Of a DNA stretch of 64,000 bases, positions 1-10,950 are shown piece after piece. The stretch comes from Antilocapra americana (lineage: Eukaryota > Chordata > Mammalia > Artiodactyla > Antilocapridae): positions 13,008,490-13,072,489 of the forward strand of contig ML661885.1 in the NCBI GenBank assembly GCA_007570785.1. Direction: 5' to 3'. Position 1 is the first letter of the stretch, and each line of letters begins with the position of its first letter. The notes under the pieces are model-generated. The model was given only the letters and a program-made list of their open reading frames with translations, was not told where the DNA came from and did not search any database. The position numbers and the translations under genes are program-made.

Positions 1-405
1 AGAGTTGTACTATAAAGAAAGCTGAGCACCGAAGAATTTATGCTTTTGAATTGTGGTGTTGGAGAAGACTCTTGAGAGTCCCTTGGACTGCAAGGAGATC
101 CAACCAGTCCATCCTATAGGAAATCAGTCCCGGATGTTCATTGGAAGGATGGTGAAGCTGAAATTCCAATACTTTGGCCACCTCATGCGAAGAACTGACT
201 CATTTGAAAAGACCCTGATGTTAGGAAAGATTGAAGGTGGGAGGAGAAGAGGATTCGATGGTTGGATTGCATCATCGGCTGAATGGATGTGAGTTTGAGT
301 AAACTCCAGGAGTTAGTGATGGACAGGGAGGCCTGGCGTGCTGCAGTCCATGGGAGTCGAAAAGTGTCGGACACGACTGAGTGACTGAACTGAACTGAAC
401 TGAAC
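1..405 (+). mobile_element. BovB (RTE-class LINE) 3' end, cut by window edge
   Basis: This is the 3' end of a BovB retrotransposon in sense orientation, ending in tandem tgaac units. Codons 53-292 still encode the C-terminal tail of the BovB reverse-transcriptase polyprotein (KLKFQYFGHLMRRTDSFEKT), but a deletion near 255 shifts the frame, so it is dead. The 5' part lies outside the window. Confidence 0.93.
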
Positions 406-467
406 AGCTTATCCATTTGCCAATCTCAATAGCGCCATAGTGCCTCCTACAATTAGAATCTCATTTT

Positions 468-656
468 GGGGGACTTCCTCTGTATTCCAGTGGCTAAGAC
501 GCCACACTCCCACTGCAGTGGAGCTGGGTTTGATCCCTGGTCAGGCAACTAGATTCCACATGCCTCAGCTCAAAGTTCTCATGCCACAGCTAAAGATCCC
601 ACACACCGAAACTAAGACCCAGTACAGTCAAATAAATAAATGAAAATTTTTAAAAA
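468..656 (+). mobile_element. CHR-type tRNA-Glu SINE
   Basis: The tRNA-like head (gggacttcct, ccagtggctaaga, box-B-like gtttgatccctgg) is followed by the CHR body and an aataaataaatg tail. An 8-bp direct repeat ctcatttt at 460-467 and 657-664 is the likely TSD. Confidence 0.85.
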
Positions 657-742
657 CTCATTTTTTGTTGAGAGTTCTTTGTCATGCAGCAGATAGTTTT
701 TTTCTCCAAAGGATAAATGAAGGATTGTTTTAATGCATAAAG

Positions 743-1182
743 CAGGGGTCAGTAAACTTTTTCTGTAAAAGGGCAGATAGTGACTATTCTAGACTGTGGA
801 ACATAGGATCTCACACATGCTGCTGGTAAATCACTTCAGTCGTGTCCAACTCTTAGCAACCCCATGGACTGCAGCCCACCAGGCTCCTCCGTCCAAGGGA
901 TTTTCCAGGCAAGAGTATTGGAGTGGGGTGCCACTGCCTTCTCTGGATCTCATACATACATATGAGGTCACAAATGTCAGTTCCAACAACTCAACTCTGC
1001 CTTTGCAGTAGAAGAGCAGTTACCCACTCACTCTATGTAATATTGGATGTGATTTTGTTCCAATAAAACTTTATTTAGGGACACTGAAATCTGAATTTCA
1101 TATAATGTTCAGTTCCCTCAAAATTATCATTCTTTTGACATTTTTTTCATCCATTTAAAAACGTACAGATCCATCCTTGCAG
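743..1182 (+). mobile_element. Old hAT-type DNA transposon (MER class), split by a SINE
   Basis: The left end caggggtcagtaaact and internal blocks such as ttccaataaaactttattt match the common mammalian non-autonomous hAT element that ends in caggggtc. The right terminus is decayed. A BovA unit (819-944) interrupts it. A second copy in opposite orientation lies at 49743-49910. The exact MER subfamily is not assigned and orientation is arbitrary. Confidence 0.6.
819..944 (-). mobile_element. BovA monomer SINE with TSD
   Basis: A single BovA unit (cagtcgtgtccaactctt ... caggcaagagtattgg) without a tRNA head. It is flanked by ggatctcacacat (806-818) and ggatctcatacat (945-957), a 13-bp TSD with one mismatch, inside the hAT fossil. 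Confidence 0.92.
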
Positions 1183-1189
1183 TAAGGAT

Positions 1190-1401
1190 TGTTGTTGTTG
1201 TTTTTCAGACAATTAGTCACGTCCAACTATTTTGCTACCCCATGGACTGCAGCCCGCCAGGCCCCTCTGTCCATGGGGTTTTCCATGGCACTGGTTTTCC
1301 ATGGCAGGAATATTGGAGAGGGGATCTTCCAGACCCAGGGGAGGAGCCTGCATCCCCTGCATTGGCAGGCAGATTTTTTACCACTGAGGCCCCTGGGAAG
1401 T
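1190..1401 (-). mobile_element. Bov-tA SINE
   Basis: Full-length minus copy: (gtt)n complement of the tail, BovA body, then the inverted tRNA-Glu head (ccactgaggcccctgggaag). The body carries a short local duplication of tttccatggcac. No clear TSD. Confidence 0.9.
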
Positions 1402-1564
1402 CTAAAGTATAATCAGTCAGTTTCTCCTAATACCTGTTATTGTCCTTCACCCAAATCCAATCCTCCCTTTCTTCCTTGTCCAGCCTCAACTTCAAGGTCA
1501 GTCCTGACACTGTCTTCTTTTCATAGGCCCTCAGAGTCTGGTTTTCAGCAACAGGATGGTGTCT

Positions 1565-1671
1565 GTTTTTTTTTGTTTCTTTGTTTTTGCAACACTGCAA
1601 GGTATGTGGAATCTTAGCTCCCCAACCAGGGACTGAACCCGGGCCCCTGCAGTGAGGGAATTCCCAACTGA
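1565..1671 (-). mobile_element. CHR-type SINE, short form with internal deletion
   Basis: T-rich tail, then atcttagctccccaaccagg and the inverted head. About 30 bases are missing just before the terminal ggaattccc. The flanks repeat atggtgtct at 1556-1564 and 1672-1680, a 9-bp TSD. Confidence 0.85.
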
Positions 1672-1680
1672 ATGGTGTCT

Positions 1681-2553
1681 TAAAGTCAGCCAGGAAACAA
1701 CAGTGAGGTTGCAAGAGGAAGAGTGGGGGGAGGGGCATTGCATGAAGTGGGGGCGGGTAGGAAATAAGAAGAGTTAAACCCCATACCCTCCCCCAAGGTT
1801 GCACAGTCCCTGAGGGCAGTCCCTCTACCAGAGCCAAGCTCTGGTGTGGTGATGCCTTCAGGGGATTTGTGTGTCACTCCAGCCTAGCGCATTTCTCCAA
1901 GGACTGTCTGCTCTCCAGCTTAAATCTGGGTCTACAAAACATCTGCTCTTCCAAGCACCAGGCACAATCAGAAGAGGGAATAAAAATGGAGCTGAATTTC
2001 CAATATTTTCTGGGCCACTGTCTCTACTTCTTTCAGCTCTTTCAGGTGTATTTTTCACGGAGTAAATCTAGGCAGAGATAAAAATTAGATACCAAGTACA
2101 TAGCAAAAGCTCTTCTCTTTCTGTAGTTGGATAATTTGGGCTTTCTGAGCTGAGAAAAGAGATGACCTAATACTTCCTACCAGGAAATAACAGGTTTGGG
2201 AAACAGACAAATAATTTTGTCCCACTGCAATTGATAAGATGAACTAAGGTGCTGTTAAAAGTACCAAACGTATGTCAGAGCAAGCCTAAGGTATAAATCA
2301 TATGACACAATTTTGATGACCAACAAAAGCATTCAGACTAAATGAAAACTAATCTCAGGAAAAAATTAATGGCTTTTAAACAGAACTGTAAGATTAATAG
2401 AGAAGGAGAAGGTATTATACTTCATTAAATTTGATTTTTATAAGCATTCATACAGTTACATGAAATCTTACTGGATAAATCAATTCAAATCGACTATTAC
2501 GAGCACTAGTAAATAAATTAAGAACTAAAAGACCACTAAAAGAACTAAAAGAG
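1681..2553. other. Unassigned non-coding DNA
   Basis: No repeat family or coding region recognised. The 70-codon overlapping frames near 1870-2080 lack coherent similarity and are treated as chance. Confidence 0.5.
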
Positions 2554-2815
2554 GGCTTCTCTGGTGGTCCAGTGGTTAAGAATTTGCCTTGCAATGCAAG
2601 GGACACCGGTTTGATCCGTGGTCTGGGAAGATCCCACATGCCACGGTGCCATTGAGCCCCTGTGCCACCACAACTACTGAGGCTCTTGATCCCTACAGCC
2701 CATGCTCTGCAACAAGAGAAGTGGTAGTGATGAGAAGCCCACTCACGCAACTAGAGAAAGCTCAACACAGCAATGAAGACTCAGCACAGCCAAATATAAT
2801 AAATAAATAATTTTT
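2554..2815 (+). mobile_element. CHR-type SINE, long form
   Basis: Head ggcttctctggtggtccagtgg, long CHR body with the usual 'ccaccacaactactga' block, and tail cagccaaatataataaataaata. Inserted next to a small tandem of actaaaagaactaaaaga, which hides any TSD. Confidence 0.9.
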
Positions 2816-2949
2816 TAAAAATAAGCAAAACCAGCAGATAATATGGTTTTACTTCAAGTTAATGATAGGCGCTGTGAACTCTTCAATATCTGGCATGCTA
2901 AAAACTGGAAAGCTTCAGTGTGAAGCTCTTTTATCTATCCAGTTATTAT

Positions 2950-3085
2950 TGTTTGATATGAGTTTCTGAAGGGCAGGGTCCATGACTGTGCATCTATTTA
3001 TCTTTTCATTTATTGTGCCTAGTCCTGTGCCTAGCATGTCATAAGATGCCTAAATACAATTGGAATGAATGATGAATGAAAATGG
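2950..3085 (+). mobile_element. L2 LINE 3' end
   Basis: Contains the typical L2 end: gggcagggtccatgact, then cctgtgcctagcatgtcat, ending in a tgaatgatgaatga tail. Confidence 0.65.
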
Positions 3086-4188
3086 TCACAAGGATAAGAC
3101 ATTGCAAAACTCTGAATTAGTCTTTAAATCATTAAAGAAAGCCAAAATTACATTCAATGTGTCTCATATTCTAATGATATGACTATTGTTAATCTGATAT
3201 CATGTCAAATGGTAAGTTCACAATTAAATGTGATACTCTTATTTCGCCACACAGCTGAAAATTAATTTATTGACATGTCATTAGATGGCAGATCCAGTGT
3301 TAATATTTTTATAGATGTCCTTGAAAGTAATAATAAATACTTTCAGTTTTCAGTGGAAAAATCAAGAGCATTTCATTGAAACAGAGAAACTGGTGAAGCT
3401 AGAAATAGAATAAAAATTAACCTGAGACATATGACTTTTACTTTAAAAAAGAAGATTAAGATACTATCAAATATAGAATCATATCTGAGTGTAAGTAGTG
3501 AAGTATTCACAGTATTCACACATGAATAATTTACCCAAATTGAATATATATAAGTTCCATACCTTCTTTTTGTCCATTAACCTTACATCTCTGTTTAAAA
3601 GCAGTTAATTTTTTTGCAGATTAATTTTCTTTTAGTATGAATACTTTCATTGGTTAGCAAAATACTGTCATGTCAGCTATACATTCTAGTGCTAAAAGCC
3701 AAAAACATAGCTCAACAATCTATTCCTTGAATGTTTGGAAAAAATTCTTATAAACTCTCCTAGTGTTCTAGGATGAATAGTTATTTCCCACAATTTCGAT
3801 AAACAGGTACGCTTTCCCCCTACCCCAGGCTCTGTTGTTTATCCCTTCAACTTACTGCGGCAAACTATTTATTCCAAAAGTTGGCTGGAGAAGGAGGATG
3901 CACAAGGGCAGCCACAAGACCACAAATTTAATGACATGCATATGAAACTCCAACATCACATCAAACCAGTCTCTGGACAGGATGTCAAACCTAGCTGGGC
4001 ACAGCCAGGTGTTCTATCTTCTCCAGCTTGCTGGGTCACATATAGAAAACTGTCACAAGGAAATTTTCTGGCATGCGTGTGGTTTGGGCAAAAAAAGTCA
4101 CAAAAATCTATCACAAGAGCCAGTTTACCTAAACCTGCCCATACTAAGGAATTTTTTTTAGTGAAAATGGAGAAAGTCTAAGATCTTC
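3086..4188. other. Unassigned AT-rich DNA
   Basis: No gene, RNA or repeat recognised. The 81-codon frame at 3936-4181 has no family I know and no supporting signals. Confidence 0.45.
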
Positions 4189-4312
4189 AATATTTTATTT
4201 ATTTATTTGGCCGAGCAGCATGTGGGATCTTCATTCCCTGATCAGAAGTCAAACTCACTTCCTCTGCATTGGAAGCATGAAGCCTTAACCACTGGACCAT
4301 CAGAGAAATCCC
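4189..4312 (-). mobile_element. CHR-type SINE, short form
   Basis: tttatttatttggcc tail complement, gtgggatcttcattccctgatc, and the inverted head ccactggaccatcag. The A/T-rich repeat aatatttta occurs on both sides. Confidence 0.85.
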
Positions 4313-4609
4313 AAAGAGTTTTAATATTTTAAATAAAATATACTTTCCTATGTGATTACAATAACATAAAAATATGGGTAAAATAGCAATAAACTAACAT
4401 AGTTCTCATGTAGGATTGATAAGAATGTGGTATTTTTTTTTCCCCTTAAAGAATATGATATCTTTCCCCTCAAAGTTTTCTTAAGGATCCCTTTGCTGGA
4501 GTTTAGGGTTTTTAAATGCTAGTCACCCATTCTCCTTACTTGGCCCTGCAATAAAACACTTCTGCTCCAAAAAATAAATACCACCCCCTCAAAATAAATA
4601 CCTTTGCTG

Positions 4610-4759
4610 CAATACTCTGTGGTGACCTAAATGAGAGAGAAATCTAAAATAGATTGTATATATAGGCATACATATGACTGATTCACTTTGCTGTACAGTA
4701 GAAACTAAAACAACATTGTAAAGCAACTGTACTCCAATAAAAATTCATTTACAAAAAAC
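4610..4759 (+). mobile_element. L1 3' UTR stub, 5'-truncated, with TSD
   Basis: 150 bases of artiodactyl L1 3' end (gattcactttgctgtacag ... caacattgtaaa ... ccaataaaaatt plus A tail). It is bounded by aatacctttgctg at 4597-4609 and 4760-4772, a perfect 13-bp TSD. Confidence 0.92.
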
Positions 4760-5016
4760 AATACCTTTGCTGTTGAACATATAAAACTTTTTTAATGAAC
4801 ACACTATGTATCTCAGAATCTTTAATTTCCAGCTGTTCTACTGTCTGTGATGGAAGACAGGAACTTGGTTGAGAGGTTTGCCTGAAGCAAGGCCGCATAG
4901 CAACTATTCTGGAAGGCAAATCACTCAGCAAGCAGCATACCCTCTGCATGGCATCTATCATGTGTCATGTCAAAATAATTTCCTTTAAAAAAATAAAGCC
5001 TAGAATAAAAATATCA

Positions 5017-5195
5017 CTAGGGGACTTCCTTGGTGGCCCAGTGGTTAAGAACCCACCTTTCAATGCAGGGGATGAGTGTTCAAACCCTATTTGGGGAAGT
5101 AGATCCCACATGCTGGGGGTGGGGGGAGAATAAGTAAGCCCTAGCACTGGTATGAAGACTCAGTGAAGCCAAATTAAAGGAAAAAAATTATATAT
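5017..5195 (+). mobile_element. CHR-type SINE
   Basis: ggggacttccttggtggccc head, degenerate box B (ttcaaaccctatt), G-rich insertion at 5115-5129, and tail gaagccaaattaaagg. It lies directly upstream of a BovB fragment. Confidence 0.85.
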
Positions 5196-5212
5196 ATGCT
5201 ACTCAGTTCAGT

Positions 5213-5542
5213 TCAGTCACTCAGTTGTATCCGACTCTTTGCGACCCCATGAATCACAGCACGCCAGGCCTCCCTGTCCATCACCAACTCCCAGAGTTTA
5301 CCCAAACTCATGTCCGTTGAGTCGGTGATGCCATCCAGCCATCTCATCCTCTGTTGTCCCCTTCTCGTCTTGCCCCCAATCTTTCCCAGCATCAGGGTCT
5401 TTTCCAATGAGTCAACTCTTTGCATGAGATGGCCAAAGTACTGGAGTTTCAGCTTCAACATCAGTCCTTCCAGTGAACACCCAGGACTGATCTCCTTTAG
5501 GATGGACTGGTTTGATCTCCTTGCAGTGCAAGGGACTCTCAA
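5213..5542 (-). pseudogene. BovB reverse-transcriptase C-terminus remnant
   Basis: A 109-codon frame encodes the family's C-terminal region: [18 protein letters not shown], then [18 protein letters not shown], the basic stretch [14 protein letters not shown], and the terminal block [18 protein letters not shown]. In intact RTE elements this follows the polymerase domain and helps reverse transcription at the target site. Upstream coding sequence (5606-5985) is in other frames, so no complete protein can be made. Confidence 0.9.
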
Positions 5543-5712
5543 GAGTCTTCTCCAACACCACAGTTCAAAAGCATCAGTTCTTTCACATTCAGCTTTCTTT
5601 ATGGTTCAACTCTCACATCCATACATGACTACTGGAAAAACTGTATCCTTGACTAGACGGACCTTTGTTGGTAAAATGATGTCTCTGCTTTTCAATATGC
5701 TATATAGGTTGG

Positions 5713-5985
5713 TCATAACTTTCCTTCCAAGGAGTAAGCGTCTTTTAATTTCATGGCTGCAATCACCATCTGCAGTGATTTTGGAGCCCCCAAAAATAAA
5801 GTCTGACACTTTTTCCACTGTTTCCCATCCATCTGCCATGAAGTGATGGGAGCAGACGCCACGATCTTAGTTTTCTGAATGCTGAGCTTTAAGCCAGCTT
5901 TTTCACTCTCCTCTTTCACTCTCATCAAGAGGCTCTTTAGCTCTTCCTCACTTTCTGCCATAAGGGTGGGGTCATCTGCATCTTC
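5713..5985 (-). pseudogene. BovB reverse-transcriptase thumb-side remnant
   Basis: Within the minus frame 5713-6162, the DEDADDPTLMAESEEELKSL and VKEESEKAGLKLSIQKTKI stretches match the region just after the polymerase active site in BovB. The N-terminal half of that frame (5990-6162) is antisense SINE sequence, so the frame is a SINE/LINE fusion artefact. Confidence 0.85.
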
Positions 5986-5989
5986 ATCA

Positions 5990-6270
5990 CTGCACTTCTC
6001 TCTAGTTGCAGAGAGTAGGGGCCACTCCCTAGTCGCAGTACTTGGCCGCCTCCCTTGCTGTGGAGTGCGGGCTTCGCGGCAGACAGACCCAGTGGTTACA
6101 GCACATGGGCTCAGCAGTTGCGGCTCCAGGGCTCCAGGGCACAGGATCAGCAGTCGTGGCACACAGGCTTAGTTGCTCCTTGGCATGTGGGATCTTCCCA
6201 CATCAGGGCTCAAACCCATGTTTTCTGCATGGGCAGGCAGATTCTTTACCACTGAGCCACCAGGGAAGTA
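5990..6270 (-). mobile_element. CHR-type SINE, long form, joined to BovB
   Basis: Inverted long CHR body (ctctagttgcagagag, cttagttgctccttggc) and head (ccactgagccaccaggga). In sense, SINE head-to-body runs straight into the BovB fragment with no A-rich SINE tail between, like the chimera at 31580-32147. Confidence 0.85.
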
Positions 6271-6275
6271 CATCT

Positions 6276-6638
6276 TTCTTTCTTATTTTTTAAACTATGC
6301 TTCTTTCAATTTGTCCCAGAGTTGTGATCACAAACTCATCCTTAAGAATCTTGTTTGACATTTCATTCTCTTAACACACAGGGAAAGACTTACATTTATT
6401 AAATGTGAATAATGGGAAATATGAGACAAGTATAATTAACCTTAAGTGGTGAGTATAAAAAATAATAAATGTAAGGTTTTAAATTTTTATCATAACTTGA
6501 AGAACAAAAAGTTTAAGACTGATATCATAAAGATATCAGCAGAAGATGGTTTGTAATCTCAAAACAATGTATGATTGTAGTACTTTAAAAGTTTTTTGGG
6601 TTAAAAGTTCTTTGATTTTGCATTAAAAAAAATAAATG
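6276..6638. other. Unassigned AT-rich DNA
   Basis: Nothing recognisable. Confidence 0.45.
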
Positions 6639-6639
6639 A

Positions 6640-6845
6640 AGTGAAGTCCTCCAGTCATGTCCGGCTCTTTGCGACCCCATGGATTGTAGACTACCAGGCT
6701 TCTCCGTCCATGGGATTTTCCAGGCAAGAGTACTGGAGTGGGTTGCCATTTCCTTCTCCAAAGGATCTTCCCGACCCAGAGGTCAAACCCAGGTCTCCCA
6801 CTTTGTAGGCAGACGCTTTTACTATATGAGCCACCAGGAAAGTCT
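6640..6845 (-). mobile_element. Bov-tA SINE
   Basis: cagtcatgtccggctcttt through ttccttctccaaagg to the inverted head (gagccaccaggaaag). Flanked on both sides by ttaaaaaaa, a weak low-complexity TSD. Confidence 0.92.
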
Positions 6846-7034
6846 TTAAAAAAAGACTTATTTAAAAAAATAAAATACCATCAAAACATGAGGTAAAAAG
6901 GAAAACCTGTTACTCCCTCGAGGATAATGGCATAAAATCACAGTCACCTCATAATTACTTTAATAATTACCTTTACTTTTATGATAGAACTATTTTTTTA
7001 AAAAATATTTTTTAAATTATTTTTTAAAATAATT

Positions 7035-7184
7035 ATTTAATTAATTTATTTGGCTGTGCGGTCTTAGTTGCAGTACACAGAATCTTTAGTTTCGGCATGT
7101 GGGATATAGTTCCCTGACTAGGGATCGAACTTGGGCCCCCTCCATTGAGAATGCAGTCTTAGCCACTGGACTACCAGGGAAGCT
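7035..7184 (-). mobile_element. CHR-type SINE, short form
   Basis: aatttatttggctgtgcgg, gtgggatatagttccctgac, and inverted head ccactggactaccaggga. Confidence 0.88.
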
Positions 7185-7194
7185 CATAATTTTG

Positions 7195-7665
7195 TTTTTG
7201 TTTTTTACAACTTTATTAAGGGGTGGGCTTCTCTGGTGGCTTAGTTGGTAAAGAATCTACCTACAGTGAGAGAGACCTGAGTGAGATTCCTGGGTTAGGA
7301 AGATCCCCTGGAGGAGGGCATGGCAACCCACTCCAGTATTCTTGCTTGGAGAATCCCCATGGACAGCAGAGCTGGACACGACTGAGCAACTAAACACAGC
7401 ATATTAACAGATATTGGCATAGAAGAAAACACATTATGATTGATGTGTACAGTTAGATAAGCTGTGACATGTGTTTTTCCTTGAAACCACCCCTTTGATG
7501 AAGCCTGAAGAGATCTTTCACCTCCTCAAGTTTCTTTGTGCCCCTTGACGATTCCATCTTCTGCTTCCTACCCAACCAACCACCCTCGTTTCTCGGGGCA
7601 ACCACTGATGTGCTTGCTATCACGGTAGGTCAGTCGGCATCCACCAGTAATTTTTTCCAGGACTC
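7195..7665 (-). mobile_element. Old L1M 3' UTR, split by Bov-tA
   Basis: Antisense blocks match old mammalian L1 3' UTR: ttacaactttatt before the SINE; gtgtacagttagataagc, ccttgaaaccaccc and gggcaaccactgatgtgc after it. The 7226-7402 SINE sits inside. Confidence 0.55.
7226..7402 (+). mobile_element. Bov-tA SINE with internal deletion
   Basis: Head ggcttctctggtggcttag, body to ggagaatccccatgg, then a jump to gctggacacgactgagcaa, so about 35 bases of the 3' BovA part are missing. Confidence 0.9.
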
Positions 7666-9281
7666 CAGCAGGTTTGCCCTTATATAAGACGGATAGTATG
7701 ATCAGCCCCACCACATCCATGGATCCTGCATCCTTGGATATGAGTGCTGACTGTATTTTTAATCATCTATAACTGACCTAAAATCCTTTCTGCTCATTTT
7801 AAAAAAGGATTTTTTTTCCTAACTGGAAGAAAAAGTAATAATGCCAGAGTGAGGCAGATGATACACAGGTCGTTAGAAAGCACTCTGAACTGAGTAATGA
7901 TTTTGCAGATTATTTTTCATATTCTACAGTCTAATGCTAATTGGATTAAAGAGCCGAGAATCCAGGAAATGAAGTAAAAGAGATGTGTTAATTTTAATTA
8001 ATAGGGTGTTTTTTTTCCTGTCTCATCTGTCAGCTTATTTCTAATTAATAAATAGATTTCAAAACTTAAATGGAGATCTCCACTGACAGATGTTCAAATA
8101 AATGGTATGTTTCTTTAAAAAAAAAAAAAAGCCGCTATATGTTGGAGCTCTACATCAATAATAAAATAAACTGAACTGCGGATGTAACATTAAAATACCA
8201 CCTATGCTCTTTCTTATGAAAATATAAATTTATTCTAACATATTATGACAACATGTCAAAATTATGTTTGCATATAAGATTGGCTGAGGATGCTGAAACT
8301 ATAGCAGTTGAACTGTGGTGGTTTGTAGACTTATGTGTATACTTTGCATTTTGTTTTTAATTAAATAAATATGTTGGTAATTAATATGTGTAATTTATTT
8401 CTACCTCTTTCTAGTTTACATTAGTCAGTTGTACTTGAAGATAGGCTTCCTCATTTTGAGTGTTTCTGTAAGACATGGTATCTCCAGTAAACTTAATCCT
8501 TCATTTTTTAAGCAACATATTTTTCATTCTCTTGACATCACCAAATGAAAATGCTGTACATTGGAACATAAAACAAAAAGAGACCTAAGTTGGTTGGAAT
8601 TATAATATATGTAGCGCTAATGCTACATATTGATTACCGCAAGGGTGTTGCTTCTTACCACTGCAGCTCTTTAGCTATTTCTATAAGCAGCAGAAATACA
8701 GTATTTGTGAAAAGTGGTTGGACTAAAATGCTTTCATGTGGTGAATGCCTATTCCACACTCTCATAAAGCAAATTAATTAGCTTTTCTTACAAATGGAGT
8801 ATTAGTTATTTCAGCTATGTGTATTTCAATTCTTGAAAATTCTTAGATAATTTTAATATCCATGAATTTTTGTAGACAACATTGCTGCATATTTTATGCA
8901 TTGACTTGTATATGAATTTTAATTAAAATATGTTTGAAATATCCTACTATTTCCAACCACTGTTTGCGTAGTTTTGAAAGATATAGCAGTGACCAAACTG
9001 ATTTGCTAAAATGTTTTTATTTATATACTTCTGATTTAAAAGATACAGAGGCCTCCACAAATGTATTCACATGTTTCAACACATTTCTGAGCCCTCTCTG
9101 AACAGAGCACCAGACTTGAAATAAAGTTGCAGTCAAAGGAAACAGTAAGTGGCCAATGGGAGTGTGCCCTGAATGGGAGCCCGCATAGGTAGGGAGAAAA
9201 TAAACATGAACCAGGGGTTGATAGACATGAGTGTAGATGGGTAGATGGATAAAGTCCTGCATCAGTACTGCGTTTACCCTG
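7666..9281. other. Unassigned AT-rich DNA
   Basis: Mostly AT-rich sequence with an A14 run near 8119-8132. The 63-codon frame at 8590-8781 has no recognisable similarity. No gene or repeat called. Confidence 0.45.
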
Positions 9282-9291
9282 CTTGCCAACG

Positions 9292-9510
9292 TGCGCTCAG
9301 TCACTCAGTTGTGTCTGACTCTGGGATCCCATGCACTGTATCCTGCCGGGCTCCTCTGACCATGGGCTTTTCCAGGCAAGAATACTGCAATTGGCTTCTC
9401 CAATTTCCCTTCTCCAGGGGATCTTCCCGACCCAGGGACTGAACCTGAGTCTCCTGCAGCTCGCATTGGCAGGTGGATTCTTTTACCACTGAGCCACTTG
9501 GCCTTCCCAA
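9292..9510 (-). mobile_element. Bov-tA SINE with TSD
   Basis: Complete minus copy with a short duplicated block in the body (cttctccaatttcccttctcc). Flanked by cttgccaacg (9282-9291) and cttgccaatg (9511-9520). Confidence 0.93.
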
Positions 9511-9634
9511 CTTGCCAATGCTGACAATTGAAAGAATGCAGCAAGTCCAATTGTATCACTAGGTTCAAATTTGTTAATGATTTTCCTGACAGTTGAGAAC
9601 AAGATAGATAGTTCTGATTTACAATACAGTGTTT

Positions 9635-9731
9635 TGGTTTTGGCCATCCTAAGTGTCATGAGGGATCTTACTTTCTTGACCAGGGATTGAACTAGTCCAT
9701 GATTCTTAACAACGAGATTGCCAGGGAAGGG
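9635..9731 (-). mobile_element. CHR-type SINE, worn short form
   Basis: ggttttggccatcc, gggatcttactttcttgacc and ttgccagggaag mark a diverged minus copy. Confidence 0.65.
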
Positions 9732-9865
9732 CCAGTATTGATTTACGAATGAAATATTTCTGTGACTCTGGCACAATGGGAAATACAGGATTTTTTTTTT
9801 GAAAGCAGATATGATGTAGCTCTCTCTCTCTTTTTTTTTTTAAAGATATGATGAATTTCTCTACA

Positions 9866-9888
9866 GGATTTTATTTATTTATTTATTT
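9866..9888. repeat. (TTTA)n simple repeat
   Basis: Short tttatttatttattta tract. Confidence 0.85.
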
Positions 9889-10734
9889 TTCTTTACAGGA
9901 TTTTAGAAGACAAGTCCTTTATTCCAGACTGGCATTAGGCCAAGTAAAGTTCACACCTCTGAACTCAGAAAATCCTGGGATTCACTCAAAAAACTGAAAG
10001 AAATGTTGGACTCTCAAAAATTAAAATTATAACATAAATATTTTTTATGATAATTTCAGATGTATTTGTATCTCCTGTAATGAGTTTAGATTTGACAAAT
10101 ATTCTTCAAACTAACAGGTACCTATGATTCTATGTACCTTTTCTTCCTTCTAAAATTAAATTCTATGTTTTGGGTAAAATTTCAGATTTTTAACAAAAAT
10201 AGTTTCTTTTCATCAATTTATTTAAGAGATTTACTTGTTCTTTGGGAATCCTATTGTTTATCTATTGATTACAAGCTGCAATTCCACTAAGTAAACTGAG
10301 AAAGCCTGTCACAAACTGATTTCAGCAATAGCTATATTTTTGTGTATCTGTCTTTTGAAAAAGCTGGAGAGGATATCTATATTTTACTTAGTAATATCTC
10401 AATTTCCATAATAAGTCAGTAAATTGAATTTAGTTTATTTTGTCTTTCCTCCCATCAAATTGCATGGGTAAGAAATACTGTGGTTTTATAACATAATTCT
10501 ATTTCCAAAGAGAAAGAACACGCAAGTCTATAAAATAATAGTCCATAGCATTTTGTCAAAATACCTTGAGCACCTACAGGGCACTGTAGGGGTGATAGAA
10601 ACCTATTTTGTCTCATGTCCTTGCTTCAGGAAGAGTGTTTTTTAAAGAGAGAGAAAGAGATGAGTAGACTTTAGGTACTAAATGTTTGGTTAAAACAAAT
10701 AAAGACTGTGTTTTCTGGTCTATATATTAAAAGC
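9889..10734. other. Unassigned AT-rich DNA
   Basis: No gene or repeat recognised. Confidence 0.4.
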
Positions 10735-10736
10735 TT

Positions 10737-10950
10737 TTGTTGTTGTTGTTTAGTCATTAAGTCGTGTCTAACTCTTTTGGGACCCAATGGACTGTAGCCT
10801 GACTGGCTCCTCTGTCCATGGGATTTTCCAGGCAAGAATACTGCAGTGGGGTCACCATTTCCTTCTCCAGGGAAATGGATCCTTCTCCAAGGATCAAACC
10901 TGTGTCTTCTCATCTCCTGCATCACAGGAGGATTCTTCACCACTGAGCCA
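10737..10950 (-). mobile_element. Bov-tA SINE
   Basis: (gtt)n, tttagtcattaagtcgtgtc, BovA body, then an inverted head truncated at ccactgagcca. A short local duplication of ccttctcc occurs near 10862-10890. Confidence 0.92.

Larger units (their letters stand above)
5203..5985 (-). mobile_element. BovB LINE 3' fragment, about 780 bp
   Basis: Reads inward from the BovB 3' terminus (cagttcagttcagtcactca). It covers the C-terminal third of the reverse transcriptase, from the DADDPTLMAESEEEL block to the [10 protein letters not shown] end. Stops and frameshifts split it into at least three frames. It abuts a CHR-type SINE head (5990-6270) in the same orientation; no TSD is visible around the pair. 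Confidence 0.95.

Noticed and set aside
2554..2640. tRNA-Glu gene calls at SINE heads
   Set aside because: The A- and B-box-like segments belong to SINE heads with diverged arms followed by SINE bodies; none folds as a proper tRNA with acceptor stem on inspection.
5310..5846. 178-codon plus-strand frame
   Set aside because: It is the antisense of a BovB reverse-transcriptase fragment; the same antisense peptide type ([12 protein letters not shown]) recurs at other BovB copies, including 26567-27046.
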